A DNA stretch of 64,000 nt, from NCBI GenBank assembly GCA_012845835.1, contig JABAKD010000026.1, positions 8,914,558-8,978,557 of the forward strand, in the 5' to 3' direction. The number at the start of each line of letters is the position of its first letter. Position 1 is the stretch's first letter. The notes beneath the pieces are model-generated. The model worked only from the letters and a program-made list of their open reading frames with translations. It was not told where the DNA came from and searched no databases. Positions 11,178-23,800 of this stretch are shown here, piece by piece. Source of the DNA: Undaria pinnatifida (taxonomy: Eukaryota > Sar > Phaeophyceae > Laminariales > Alariaceae). The position numbers were made by a program, and so were the translations under genes.

Positions 11178-12239
11178 GTCTAAAACTCCCAAAAGAAGCG
11201 GCCCGCCTAGGGAAGGGGCTCTCGCGCCGCCCGCCTCGTCTCCCCCCCACCCCGAATAGTGGTGAAACGGAACGACGACCTTGCTGAGGCCCTCTCCTCG
11301 CCGGGGTCTAGGGCGGATGCCGAGGCTGGTGGAGCTGTGTTTGTCGAGGACGACGGTGTCAGATGTAGGTGATGATGGTGGGCCCGCCGTGGTTCCGCAG
11401 ACTGCGGTGCGGAGGAGCACAGCAGTACAGTACAGTCAGTTGTTGTGACGAACAAAATAAAAAATGAATAGGGCTGCAGCTGCAGCTGCTGCTATTCCTG
11501 CTGCTTTGCTTGTTGTTGCGGTTTGGAACAGCGGCAATCACCGACAGTCGCTACGGCCAGCTTTCTGTCACTCCCAGAGGACGGGTACTTATTCCTTCGG
11601 CCTTGGTGCGTGGAAGGTTGGAGGAGGGAGATGGCTAAACCATCCAGAACAAGCTCCTCCGTGACACGTCACCCTCCTCGCACCAACCAGCTTTTGAAAT
11701 CGTCCCTCTACGTGATCCTTCTTTGTGACGACGTACTCATAAAAACTTCCTTGCGCGTCGCCGTCGCAGCGCGTCCTAAACAGGGTGCGGATGACGTGTG
11801 AAAGCGAGCGGTACCCGGCGCTTTGTCGGCCTGCGTTGGAGGGATGTTGACGCGGGGACAGCCGCTGTACGTCTCGGCAATCTCGGTAGGTCTGAACACG
11901 TCTCGTGAAGGTCACACATCTAGACGTAGGCACACAACATTTTTTTTCACCGAATTGACGACGGTCCAAAAAAACGAAACGATCGTCGATGGTTAAAATT
12001 GATTGGTCTTTAATCATCAATGGGTGACGATGATTGGTTCTGACGAAAGAGCGAGTTTCGATGTCGATTTTGGACATTTTAGGACATTTGAAGTTTTCAA
12101 ACACTTCATAATTTTTACTCGATTTTAGAGAGGGAGTTCGGGTGTTCGAAATATTTCCTTCCCTTCCTGTGTGAAAATTGATTTCGATTTTCGATTTTTG
12201 GGTGTTGATTTTAAATGATTTTGAACGCCACCCGACTTT
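11178..12239. other. Gene-less stretch upstream of the 10.7-11.2 kb exon
   Basis: A 171-codon minus-strand frame at 11589-12104 and an overlapping one at 11708-11899 look partly coding-like, but they compete with each other and neither has good junctions. This could hold an upstream exon of the 10686-11177 gene; I cannot show it. Confidence 0.3.
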
Positions 12240-12312
12240 TCACCAGACAGATTGTTACCTGTGACCACGGACTTGATTATGCGAGTTAATGTGAGTACAA
12301 CAACTTAAAATA
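12240..12312 (+). mobile_element. 3' fragment of repeat B
   Basis: Only the end of repeat B is present: CCTGTGACCACGGACTTG, then ATTATGCGAGTTAATGTGAG and a short ACAAC tail. The body seen in the full copies at 7145, 41305 and 43150 is missing, as expected for a 5'-truncated retroposon. Confidence 0.6.
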
Positions 12313-12829
12313 GGCAAACACTATACAGCAGTCAGTACGTGTTTCATGAATGAAACACAGATCTATAATGTACCACGCCAGCTTGAAAAGTTGAATTTCA
12401 ACCATTCGATCGATCGTACTCACAGCTGTTTTTCATTTTTTTATCAAAAAACAAAATACGTACAAGGGCAGCTCTTCTTGTTCACCCTGCATACCTTCGA
12501 ATCACAGAATACTAGTAATCGTACCACACACATTTGTATGTACAAGAGCATTAACACAAGAACACGAAAAATGTGCGAATGTACAAGAGCAAGAACACGA
12601 GCATGATGACGATCGAGTACTCGGTCTTTTATTTTTGCTTTACTGGTTATTATATACTTCGAAGTATTTACAAGTACTACGTACGGTGATCGTACATACA
12701 TGTGTACCACGTACTATTTTTAAATAGATAGAGCAGCAGCAAGCTGGTGCTGCTGTAAGCCGCAGTGCCCCACAAGGGTAGCACCTACCAGCACTACATA
12801 CATGCATATATATGCATATATATACCAAA

Positions 12830-13310
12830 AAAAATGAAAATACACTCCTCCAGACTGTGAGATCGAAGATTTTGTCGAAACTCATCTTTGCAAGCTGTGT
12901 GTGATACTCCGATCGCGCGTATTACGGGTTGTGTGTCCTCTGTTAAGATACGGCCTCGAAAGGCCTGTAAGTATCCGAATTTGAGATCATTTGGATGGGT
13001 TTCGTATGATAAGGTTGGCGTTTTATATTCGGGAAAGTTACGAGGTAGATCGGAGGCACGTGCCTCCGATCTCAGAAGCTATCCCAGGCTCTGGTGGAAA
13101 CGAATAAAGCTACATCTCTACGAAGGAACGAAAGTGAGTACTCTTCGAGGACCTGCTCAATTGGCAGACCTGCAGGAGGGGGCACTCTGTGTCCCCCACC
13201 TTTAATTTAACATGTGGCGTCGACGGCAGGAGGACATGAAAAAAAACAAAAGAAAACATCTCATTAAGGATATAGGTCGGCGACTCCCCTTACAACTACA
13301 GTGTAGCTAT
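12830..13310 (-). repeat. Dispersed repeat E, copy 2, with internal extra segment
   Basis: This is the inverted counterpart of 3060-3240. The matching ends are at about 12830-12945 and 13265-13310. The roughly 320 bp between them is absent from copy 1 and contains no gene I recognise. Either copy 1 is an internal deletion or this copy received an insertion. Confidence 0.55.
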
Positions 13311-13334
13311 CAGGGTCAACAGGGTGATCTTAGT

Positions 13335-14060
13335 CAGTCTGTGCGCGGAAACTATAAAACCCGTTTTTGAGGGGGACAAAATCTGACAGCTAGCTGTGGA
13401 GGGAAATGTATCCCTTTATTATCAAGTGAATCCTGTAAGTCGAATAACCGGTGAGGGGGGGGGCGGAGTTTTGAAGGACGTGGCGGCCTGGTTTTGATCA
13501 AAAGCGAGCGGGGTTGGAGGGGGGGGGACCTGAGGGGGGGGGGGGGGCGGACGGGCGGGCAATTTGTGCGTGGAAGCTATAAATCCTTTAATTAAGGGGA
13601 TAAATCCGACGGGTTTAGGGAGAAAAAAAAAGAAGAAAAAAAAAAATGCACCAGTTTATCATAGGGGGGAGGGGTTGGGGCAGGGGTGGGGCGGGTGGGG
13701 CAGCTAAATCTGTGCATGGGAACTATATATTATTTTGAGGGGATAAATGTGACGGTTTTGGAAAGAATGCATCAGTTTATCATGTATATCCTGGGGTAAG
13801 TCGTACAATCAGAGAGTAGAGAAAGGGCGGAGTGTTCGAGGGGGTGGGGGTGGGATGGGGTGGGGGGGTTGGGGAGGTGGGGGGTGGGGGCGGGGGGGCG
13901 GGGGGGCGGGGGGGGGGGGGGGGGGGGGGGGGGAGGGAAGGGTTTTTGGTGAGGGGTTTGTTATACGTGTGGTGCTAGGTCTAGGCGTTGGTGCGGGTGG
14001 TGGGGAAGAAGGGGGCGTTCGGGGCGGGGGGGGGGGGGGGGGGGAGCAGAGGCATGGATG
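13335..14060. repeat. Three diverged tandem units of about 170-200 bp, then a G-rich tract
   Basis: Units starting near 13335, 13560 and 13705 each contain TGTGCxxGGAA, CTATA, GAGGGGATAAAT-like and GACGG blocks followed by poly-G-rich DNA. From about 13840 to 14050 the plus strand is almost pure G with A/T interruptions, including an uninterrupted G run of more than 20. A Gly-rich frame here reads only the repeat. Confidence 0.75.
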
Positions 14061-14819
14061 GCTCTAGAAAGATAATGAGGTGATATCCAGTGCGTGAAGT
14101 GTTTATTAATCTGGCGGATTTCGATATTAGGTGGGGCGTTTGAGCAAGGGAGAGCGAGAACGGGGGGGGGGGGGATTTTAGGAGGTTTAGGTCACAAATA
14201 ATATTCAAATACACTCCGGCTGTGAGATATATACTACGTGTCCTTCGTGGCAAGCAGCAGCAGCTAAAAAACCCTAACAAATCCGAAATACAACGGGCCA
14301 CTTTGGTGTGGACATGTGTATTTTTATTTTGTACCCACAGGCAGGTAACGTGGGTACCAGGTACTACTGCCGTTATTTGTTCTGCGCTGATAGTTAAAAA
14401 ATGATCATTATTATTAATAATAATAATAATACTACTAAACTGTACAGACAGGAGGAGGTATTAGTCTATATTATAGGTGGTATTTATGGTACTCGCGGCA
14501 GTACGAACGCAGCACCCCCGTTTTCTACCACACTCTCCTCGCCGAGCACGAGCAGCAGCAGCAGCTTCTATGCTGCAGCGTACCTCGCACGAGTTGCTGC
14601 TCCTATGCAAGTACGCTTTCTATCTTCAGAACCCCCCAACCCGCCGCCGCCATTACACCCCGCCCTACTGCAAGCCAAATAAATGGACCAAGAGCCCGCC
14701 CTCCCGTATACGAGCACTCACTACGTACTTGAAAATTTTGTGTCCAAATTGGCAACAACCAGTCGCCCACACAACCATATTGGTTGTAGCAACAACTACT
14801 ACTATATACTACTACTTAT

Positions 14820-14827
14820 AACTACTG

Positions 14828-14868
<41 letters not shown>

Positions 14869-14869
14869 G

Positions 14870-14907
<38 letters not shown>

Positions 14908-14908
14908 G

Positions 14909-14961
<53 letters not shown>

Positions 14962-15262
14962 GCTACTACTACTACTACTACTACTACTACTGCTACTACT
15001 ACTACTACTACTGCTACTGCTACTACTACTGCCACTACTACTACTACTACTACTACTACTATACTACTGCTACTACTACTATACTACAGTACTACTGCTG
15101 CTATAATACTGCTACTATTAATACGACGACTAACCACCACACCACCACCACCACCACCACCACCACCACCAACCACCACCACCACCACCATCACCACCGC
15201 CGCCACCACCACCACCGTCACCATCACCACCGCCGCCACCACCACCACTACCACCGCGATTA
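14820..15262. repeat. Trinucleotide arrays ACT then ACC
   Basis: About 240 bp of ACT repeats with scattered GCT units (14820-15060) pass through a mixed zone into ACC repeats (about 15137-15256). Poly-Thr and poly-Val frames on the two strands are translations of the array. Confidence 0.95.
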
Positions 15263-16396
15263 TTGCGTGTGTGTTGATATGCCCTTTTCCGGTTGCCCTA
15301 TCTATGTTGGAACCGCATGCCATGCAGCACAACACTACCAGTAGTTGTTGGTAGTGGGTTTGACAGCGGGCGTTTTGGACGTTTCCATTTTCATTGTTGT
15401 TGGTGTTAGTATACCATAAATAGATCGATTGACACATAAACGGGTGCAACGCGTGTAACTTCTTGAAGAAGTACTACTTTATTCTAAACTACCTACCTAG
15501 TATTCTGCTTAGTAGTACGATACTATTGATAGGTAGGAGACGTCGCCCGTGACGTGGGCGGGGGTCAATGCTGCTTACGACGCGTGATACGATAATACGA
15601 CAGTACGATAACACGATAATACTACTACTGTATGTAGCCTAGGACTATAAGAAGGTGTGGTGTGGTAAAGGCTACTGCCGTACTATACTGTGCTGTAGTG
15701 TAGTATAGTAATACCAAGTAGTAATAAATAGCAGTATAAGAGCTCCTCAAGTGAGGGGCCTCCGGAAAAAAGAAAAAAGAATGCACCTCTTACCTCTCTC
15801 TATCGTTGCATCCGGTCTCTCGTACTCTTCTTACTCTTAATCTCATTTCATTATATATTTTTTAAGTACACGGGAGGCATTCTTGTCTCAAAAGCATGAA
15901 GCTCTTCTAATACTATGTAATGCCAGTAGTAGGAGTAAATGACTGTTACAGACACAGGCCAGCCTTTCTTTGCAGGTCTCTCTAATAGGCAGGCTCCACG
16001 TTGGTTACTCACTTGTAGTCCTACTACTACTGTGTACATAGATAAAAGCTCTCGTTGAATTTTTTTTTAATCAAATTATTAATAATTGCTCCACACACGC
16101 CACGGACGCACTGAACGCGTGCAATTCCGCGAGGCAAAAACACCATCCCCATTTTCCTATACGCACATGCCTTCAAAGGCATGTGAAACTTGTGAAACCC
16201 TTTTATATCCAGCCGCGGCGTATCCCATATATTGCGCCTTGTTGTTAGGCTCCCAGGGAAATACCATCATACTAGCCCACCCTGATGAGCCGTATATATA
16301 TAATATGCAGAAATATGGAAGATTCGGGGAAGCACCGGTTCCACGGTCTAGAACACGACTATAAGATGCGGCTCTTCACAACCTACTCCCACACCT
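15263..16396. other. Gene-less stretch
   Basis: AT-rich DNA with many TACTAC-type short repeats at about 15480-15730. I see no supported exon or element. Confidence 0.5.
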
Positions 16397-16720
16397 CTAC
16401 CCTGCGAGGCTACGATGCCTCAGTAAAAATGCTAAATAAAGCAGAAAACCACAAACGACTATCAACTTGTGATGTAAAACGGGTATCAGAGAGCCCAAAG
16501 CCAAAATCCATATTGGAGCTGGAGAAACATTCGGAAATTCGCAGAGAACGTCACCTAGTTCTTCGATGCCCGCAGGAGTCCACTCCGGGCTATGTAAATC
16601 GAAAGTTATATCGCGCAAATGCCTCGGAAGGCGGTGCCAGGCGTGCACGAACGACACCCGTTGTTCTGGAGTCAAAAACTCGAAGGCCATACCAGAGCAA
16701 CTATTAATAGCTGCATGCAT
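16397..16720 (-). pseudogene. Decayed Ty3/gypsy-type polyprotein fragment
   Basis: The minus-strand frame includes LTPEQRVSF, then HSPEWTPAGIEELGDVLCEF. In Ty3/gypsy polyproteins a segment of this kind (a Leu-Gly-Asp-Val-Leu/Phe-rich helix followed by FP-D-V-F) lies between the protease and reverse transcriptase domains. After CEFPNV the expected pattern is lost, and an FG-containing continuation appears in another frame, so it is frameshifted. No reverse transcriptase, integrase or LTR is recognisable around it. The assignment rests on a short stretch. Confidence 0.4.
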
Positions 16721-16734
16721 TGTGTTAAGCAGTT

Positions 16735-17095
16735 ACCTGGTAGAGGGTATTAGTCCGTTTGACCACTGATAAAAAAGTTAGCCAATTGCCTACCCAAACC
16801 AAGCCTTATGACCCCCCTCCCCTTGAAACGGCGGGATAACAGGTCAGCCGGACATACGGGTGGACGTGTCAATATCCACGCGGTTCGATGTCCTGGGAAT
16901 ACCGGGGAGAGATCATGTTTCAAGTTCGAAAAGTTTAATATTGATGGATGATGAGATTCGAACCCACGACCGAAAAACCCATGGTCCTGTCGACGACGCT
17001 ATTTGCCGAGGAATTAGAGGATAGCAGTCCGTTTGGCTACTGGTAAAAGGTTAATCGATTGCCCACCCAAACCAAGCCTTACAACAAAGATTGTG
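16735..17095. repeat. Imperfect direct duplication with tRNA-like B box
   Basis: Segments at about 16745-16830 and 17020-17090 share AGTCCGTTTG, a short variable piece and ACCCAAACCAAGCCTTA. Between them, on the minus strand, is GTGGGTTCGAATCTC, a good B box, so part of this may be another tRNA-derived SINE. No matching A box spacing is convincing. Confidence 0.45.
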
Positions 17096-17809
17096 AAAGA
17101 AAAGTGCACCACGTTCGCCGACCACACTGCAGAATTTTCTATAACTCCACAAAAATCCAAGGACCATGTATTCAAAAACGTGGGAGCGTGCGGTTATTAA
17201 GAGGTTAACTCACAAAGCTTTTCCCGCCACTCGCCGATGTTTCTCATGCTTTGTTTCTTTGTTTGCTTGCTGTATGTGCGTTTCGGTGTCGCTGTGCCTG
17301 ATCGGCTTTGCCCGGTGAAGGTTTCTGGAGCGTCATGGCTGGCCCAGTTCGAGAGTTCCATGTGTACCACACTACAACTATACAACTCCTACAACTGCTG
17401 CCAAATACGGTAGCAGGTAATACTACCACATAGCAGGTACAACCCAAGCATAAAAACAAAGCAACAAGTTTGGTGGAAATTAATAGGTAAAAATAATACG
17501 GGTAGTATACGTACGGTCAACACCATTAGTAGGCTGTCCGCAGCGCGTGACGGGCGGAGCGCAGCCAATAACAGACAACATTGATCCGCAGACAAAATAT
17601 GCTACCAGCCAAAACCGTGTGGTACAACAACGTAGCAGAAAAGAAAAACGCACAATTAGTAAAAATGCACACATCATATCGCCAGAAAGAAGAAAAACAG
17701 CAAGCAACGTCAAGGGAAAAAGTAACCCCACACTTCCCACCACCTACTATACCGTTGATAGCAAAAACGCCTCATCATTGCGACGGGAAACGCATGGTGA
17801 GGATTGAGC

Positions 17810-17990
17810 GCGGGGGGGGGGGGGGGGGGCGGAGAAGGGGGGGGCGGAGGAGGAAGAGGAGGAGGAGGAGGAGGAGGAGGACAAGGAGGAGGAGGAGGAG
17901 GAGGACGAGGAGGGGAGGGCGTACTCATTGGTTTCTCGCCTAGGTCATTTGACCATTGACCGCGGATCCTTTCGAGACGGAGCGCGGGGG
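17810..17990. repeat. G-rich purine tract and partial repeat C
   Basis: A run of G (about 17811-17829) continues into GGA/GAGGAC purine repeats to about 17915. It is followed by a partial copy of repeat C (GTACTCATTGG, GACCATTGACCGCGG, GAGACGGAGC). Repeat C copies at 21088, 23920 and 39885 are also preceded by G-rich DNA. Confidence 0.7.
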
Positions 17991-18639
17991 GGGGAAGGGG
18001 GAAGGAAGAACAGGATGATTTCGTTCCAAACGTGCACGGACGAGGAGCCGGTGAGTCAACCGCTGACGCAAGATCATTTCCACACAACAAGGCCTACGTT
18101 GCACGCTGCTTTGATAACCACGCGATAACCACGCGCGTCCCTCGTCGTCGATCGATGGGTTAGTCTTCGTGCACCATACTCACTCCCCACTCCTTGCCGA
18201 GTGTGATCGTCGCCAACCGATATACATCATCACCGCCAGAGGCAGGCAAGCAGTATGCGTGTTATTTTTTCGGCTTTAGATCGTTTGTTCTCCAGTGGCA
18301 CCAACCAACAAGGTACCGAGTCACCCGCCGTACTCTTCAACAAAGAAACGTGCATCTCGCTTTCGTCATGCAGTCAGCCACGGTACGCAGCTGCTACAGA
18401 CGCTGTATCAGCATCGCTACCACCTAGCCGTCGACGCAAGGCGTTCCCCTTCAAGAAAATTAGTCGGCCATTCCATCAACGATGCCTTCAGACATCAAAT
18501 GCGCTGTTGCCGCTGTTGTATTCGCGAGATTCAAGAAGCAGAGATGACTCTATGCGCATAGTCTACAGCAGTTACACCAGTTACAGCAAACAAAGTACTA
18601 ACGGTAGTAATGGTGGGCAGGCTAGACAGCACATCAAAC

Positions 18640-19065
18640 GTCGGTAATCCAGGACCAACAAGTGGTAATCAACGACCACTGCGGTAATCCACGACAGACG
18701 GCGGTAAACTATCATCGGCGTTAATCCACGACCGATTATTGGTAATGTACGACTGATGGCGGGAATCCAAGAACCATGGCGGTAATCTACGATCAACGGC
18801 GGTAAGTCACGACCGACCATCGGTAATCCGCCGGTGGCGGTAACCCATGACCAGCGGCGGTACTCCACGACCAATGACGGTAATCCACGACCGGTGATGA
18901 TAATCCACGACCGGCCATCGGTATTACCCGACCAACGGCGGATCTCCACCATCAACTGCAGCGGTAATCCCCGACCGACGGTCGGTAATCAACAACTGTC
19001 GGCGGTACTCCACGATTGACGGCAGTAATCCAAAACCGACGACGGTAATCGACGAACGACCGTCA
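18640..19065. repeat. Minisatellite, about 22-25 bp unit, roughly 17 copies
   Basis: Units of the form GGCGGTAATCCACGACCGAC repeat with variable substitutions throughout the interval. Copies are diverged and lack unique spacers, so this is a minisatellite and not a CRISPR array. Frames crossing it on either strand show the repeated peptide period only. Confidence 0.9.
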
Positions 19066-19344
19066 GCATGCCTCTCAGGCCTCAGGTCGAAGACACAAAA
19101 CAGTATATCCAACAAAAACAGGAGAGGAAAAGAGCGTACAAAAAAACGTGTTTTATGAAAATGCGGCCGAAAACCTGTATCCATTACTCGTAAAACTTTA
19201 CAGGAACAGCTACAGCTACAGCAGAAGAACTGCTCACGCCCACGCAAAAACAGGGGAGCCAGGTTCTCAATGCCACTCCCACTCATGCAGTCAAAAACGG
19301 TTGGCTATACAAGATGAAAAAAATCGATAACTGTCAGCCTCTTG

Positions 19345-19995
19345 CTCTGTATACGCCGCCCATCCCATTCCAGCCCCGGCGAGGAAAATTCACTCGGACA
19401 CATCTCGGAAACACAGAAGGAAACGCAACCAACTTTTGTTGGACGGGGACGCATCGGGAAACCCGAAGCGAAACACCAACAGCTGTGATTAGCTGCCGAC
19501 ACATCGGGCATGCCAAAAGAAACCGCAACAGCTCTGATTGGGTAGGGAACAAATCGGACACGAAACGCCAAGAGCTTTCATTGGCTGGTGACGCATCCGA
19601 CACGCGAAACGAAACGCTGACAGCATGGATTGGGTAGGGACACGTCGGCAGGGATGCGGGTTGCCGGTCCCGGCCCGCGAAGGGTTAACTAATCCCCACG
19701 AGGCTCGAAAAAAAAGGTTCTAGAAGGTTTGACAGCACCTCCTAAATAGAAACGCCTTCGTATATATATTGGAAACCCCATTTTGGACGTGTTCTCATTA
19801 TTATTGCGGAACCGATTCTTGAGATGCGGTTCTCATAAATTCCCATTATGCGGTACTACCGACAGATTCGCACTCAAATCTGCGGCAACACTCATCCGTG
19901 CACATCTGAACATCGGACATGCGAAGCAAAACACCTACAGCTTTGATTGGGTGGGGGCGCATCGGAAACGCGAAACGAAGCTCCAACAGCTTTCA
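19345..19995. repeat. Tandem repeat of about 50-55 bp
   Basis: About five imperfect units at 19385-19650 and two more at about 19905-19995 share ACGCATCGGAAACGCGAAAC, then CAACAGCT and TGATTGGGT. The two blocks are separated by about 250 bp with no copies. No gene is seen in the interval. Confidence 0.8.
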
Positions 19996-20194
19996 CTGGG
20001 TGCCACAAGAAAAACGTCTGGAGGAAAAACCGCGCCTTACCGTTTCTCCGAGTGCTCAGTGCTGCCGCAGGGTAGGCGAAAAAAACTTATCGCTCTGATA
20101 CCAGGCGGCGTCACTATTAATAGTGGTCGCAGGGTCTGCAAGGCGGCTCGCTTCTGGCTGCCCGATCCGCGACATTTCGAACACCTCTTGACCC

Positions 20195-20285
20195 GACCCG
20201 GCCAGATCCGACCCGACCCGACCCGACCCTACTCAACCGGTGATATTTCGAACACTTTTTGACCCAACCCGATTCGACCCGGTCT
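20195..20285. repeat. CCGAC/CCCGA pentamer patch
   Basis: Runs of GACCCGACCC-type pentamers lie at about 20190-20228 and 20260-20285. They are similar in kind to the TTCGG arrays near 8 kb but with a different unit. Confidence 0.7.
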
Positions 20286-20589
20286 GTAAGATTTTGAAAA
20301 CATTCTTACCCGTGAACAGCCCTGAAAAACTAATTGTTCGCGCCCTGCTCTGCTTCAGTCAGACTTACCTGCTTCGGCGCGGACACGTCTTTGCCAGACG
20401 GGTTAGGGCCGTACACCAATGTAGAAAAAAAAAACACCTCCCATCCTTATCCATGCAGCCACCGCACCCCATTCGCTCAAAACGCCTACGTACCAGTACG
20501 TATTAACCCTTTTAACAAAAACAAATCTCACACAAATTCCAGGTAGTCTGTCGCGAAAAACGAGGGCGCGGTCCTAAAGGGGTCAACAG

Positions 20590-20871
20590 CAACAAGTACG
20601 GGGGAATCCCAACGTGAACCGCGTCCCCTCCCCCCCCCCCCCCCCGCCGCCGTCGCCACCGCCGTCGCCTGCGGGGTCTTTATAAAACGCATTTTTTTCT
20701 TTTCCAAAAAATAAGTCGCTACGGAGGCGGTTTTTCCGCGGAGCTTCTCGGGAAGGTACGTATTAATAGCAGCAACTATGGGGAATCCTCGACGTGAACC
20801 CCCCCCCCCCCCCCCCCCCTCGCCGCCGCCTGCCGGGTCAGTAGAAAACGCAATTGCTTCCTCTTCAAAAA
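20590..20871 (-). repeat. Tandem duplicate of the end of VPS35, downstream of the stop
   Basis: On the minus strand the segment at about 20757-20700 reads LPEKLRGKTASVATYF, a near copy of the VPS35 C-terminal [12 protein letters not shown] at 20917-20875. Both copies are followed by A-rich DNA, GACCCCGC/GACCCGGC and a C-to-G run, then TTCACGT and GGGATTC / GAGGATTCCCC. The unit is about 170-180 bp. The second copy has no start or splice acceptor of its own and is probably untranslated. Confidence 0.75.
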
Positions 20872-23800
20872 TCAAATCGTTACGGAGGCGAACTTTTGGC
20901 GGAGCTTCTCGGGAAGGTCTTCCTGCGTCTTTTTGCGGCGGATGTGGTCGAGGGTGTTCGCATAGTAAAGCTCCATCTCCGTGCGCGCGTCTGACTGGTC
21001 GAGGCTCTCGATGTGCTCGTTAATCAGCGCCACCAGACCCGAGATGTACCGCCCAGCGATCTAGCCGGAAAAAGGAGGAGGGCGGGAAGGGGAGGGGCAC
21101 TCATTAGTTGCATGCCTTAATAATGTGACCATTGACCACGCACCCCTGTGGAGACGGAGCACCGCTCCAACTCCGAGTAAGACACGTCCAACGTTTGGGC
21201 GCCCACTAAGTTTCTTTCATACAATACATAAAAACGTTGAGCTTATCTTATCCCCTTCCTGTTTGGTCGTCTGTAGCCACTATCTATCTCCCAGGGGTTG
21301 GGGGTGGGGAGGGGCGTACTCATTAAATGCATAGCCGTAGTCATACGACCACCGATCCCTGCATCCCTACAACGTCGGGGGGGAGGCGGGGGCATTGAGG
21401 ACGATCCTGAAACACCGTTTGGGGTTGGTGGGTCCGAGTTGCGACGCTTGCTTTACACAATAGGGGGAACAGTCTTTGGAACAGTCCTTGGCCAAAACAC
21501 TTCTAACTGATGGGGCGCCTCAATTGCATCAATTACATCGATCACATCAATTACATCAACTACCGGTACACCAATTAGATCAATCAGATCAACCATTAAT
21601 AGTAAATTACTACTTGTACCCAATGTTGTTGTAATATCATTCGTGTTCCAACAATAAAAAGATGTACAAAAGTATATTACGGTGTTTGCGGTGCGTCAAC
21701 TTTGGTTGGTAGTAGTGGGTACGCAAACATTATGATATCAGTATTGAAACCGTCAAAACGCCAGAATCCAAGGCCAACCCAACCCACAAAAACCAGCGAG
21801 TAAAGACGGTTGAGAAGTACGTTTTCTTACCATTTTTTACGAATATTCTATAGCCTACATTGTTCGTGGTACTGTTTGGTTGGCCTTCCGTTAATAACAC
21901 ATTTTCGTCGGGTTCAATTACATTTCGACATTTTTTTTCCAACCCTTTAGAGTGCAGAAAAAATCGCAAACACCCTAATATCATTCGTTTTTTACCTAGG
22001 CCGTAGGATTGCCCATCGGCATCGGGTTTATTTTCACTTTTGTGTAAGTGATCGAGTACGACGTTAAGAGTCCTGAAAAAGCAGGTGCGCGCCTACCGTA
22101 CTATTAATACTATAGAATTATATCTTCAAATATTAACAGCAGTATGTGTATGATAGCGTGATACCGACCCGGGGAAGAAAGTCACGCGGTTTACTAGGCT
22201 TAGTCTAGACTTTATACTTCGACATTTTATGCTTCGGAGCATACGATAAAGAGACAAGGTTCATAATATGCTACATTGCGAATATTAACAAAGAGTATTG
22301 GGTTTAGATCACCCCCGTGGGACTGACAGCAGTAGTCACAGGCTTGACATTTTCTGATATTTCTACGTCGAAAGTAAAAGTCACTTCTTACTGCTGTAGT
22401 CTACTGGTACATGGTACTCACAACTCGGAGGGTCTGCGTACATGCATACCAGGAATCTGGCACAGTCAGTATTATCAGAATTGCACGGTTTGTATGCGAC
22501 TGGAAACCACGGGAATCGTGTGCCTTGCACATTATTCTCAAAATGACACGGTTTTCATGCGACTGGAAGCCACGGGAATCATGCGCCTGCATGCATGCTG
22601 AAATCCACACTCTTGATCCCAGCATGCGACCCCAAAACATCAACGGTTTACATGTTTACATGCGAGGCACAATCATGCACGGCACTAACTCATTTCATGC
22701 TTTTGGGAGCGAGCATCCCTGTCGCCTGCTCGATCGCCCCCTTCTCGAAACTACGAATATCATATATCGTATCGTTTCGTATCGTATCGAACCGCACAGC
22801 CAACGGCACTACTACTGTAACAATACCATACTTCGTATACATACAAGAGAGAGCAATCTACATCAACCCACCAACATATCGTCTCCCGGTACATGACACA
22901 TATCATGCACGGGCATATGAGAACGACAACAAAAAGCCGACGACTACGAGGACTATTCAGAAGTTCCAATACATCAACAGTATACAACGCCTTTACAGAC
23001 TACGTCGCCAACCACACAACTTGAAGCCAACCACTACCGCAATAAGTAGTAACGGTCCCAATATGCCTGAGGTTCAAATGAGGTTCGAATTATTATTTGC
23101 ATGCGACGCCCGCCCCCCACCCGTTTCATACTTTCAAATGGGCGTACGATACAACGCCATTTTTTTCATTAATTTATACTAATTCAAGACATTAATTAGT
23201 TTTCACCTTCGCATATATATACATTGCTTGCTCTCGTTAGTGGGCGATTAGTTCATTGCTGTTTAGTGTTGGGTATTATCCGGTTCGATATACTTTTAAT
23301 GTTAAGAGAGAGACGATATAGAACGACACAATCAACGGCGATGCAGCAATAATACCCATAAACACGCCAAAATCAAGCTTTCAAGTATCATATACTTCCT
23401 AGGACGACGCAACCAACGGCCACCAAACAAACACCAACGTATGGTAGCATAAATATCACATCATAGGGCATCACAACGCCTCCAAACACCAACAACGAAG
23501 AACGCCCACCGGCCTGAAAACGCCTGCGAGAACATGTTCAAACCACAACCCATGATAAGACCACCTATAAAGCCTTCAGCAATAACCCCCCCACAATACA
23601 ACCGTGGTCACTCCTTTCACGAACACAAAGCATATCGAATCGCATTTTCAAGTACTTTGTGGTCAACCCTTCCATGACAAGCGCAAAACGTACCCAACTA
23701 CAATTTCTAATCTATTTTCGAGTACAGATATTAATAGTTCGTCCTCGTAACGTTGTTGCGGTTATCAAGGTATTCGCAAGGCTAGGGTCTCATGTTTCTC

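Noticed and set aside
14683-15354. 223-codon Thr-rich frame and its poly-Val complement
   Set aside because: This is the ACT/ACC trinucleotide array read in frame; flanks carry no recognisable domain.
18640-19065. CRISPR-like array
   Set aside because: Units are directly adjacent and diverged with no unique spacers, and the genome is eukaryotic; it is a minisatellite.
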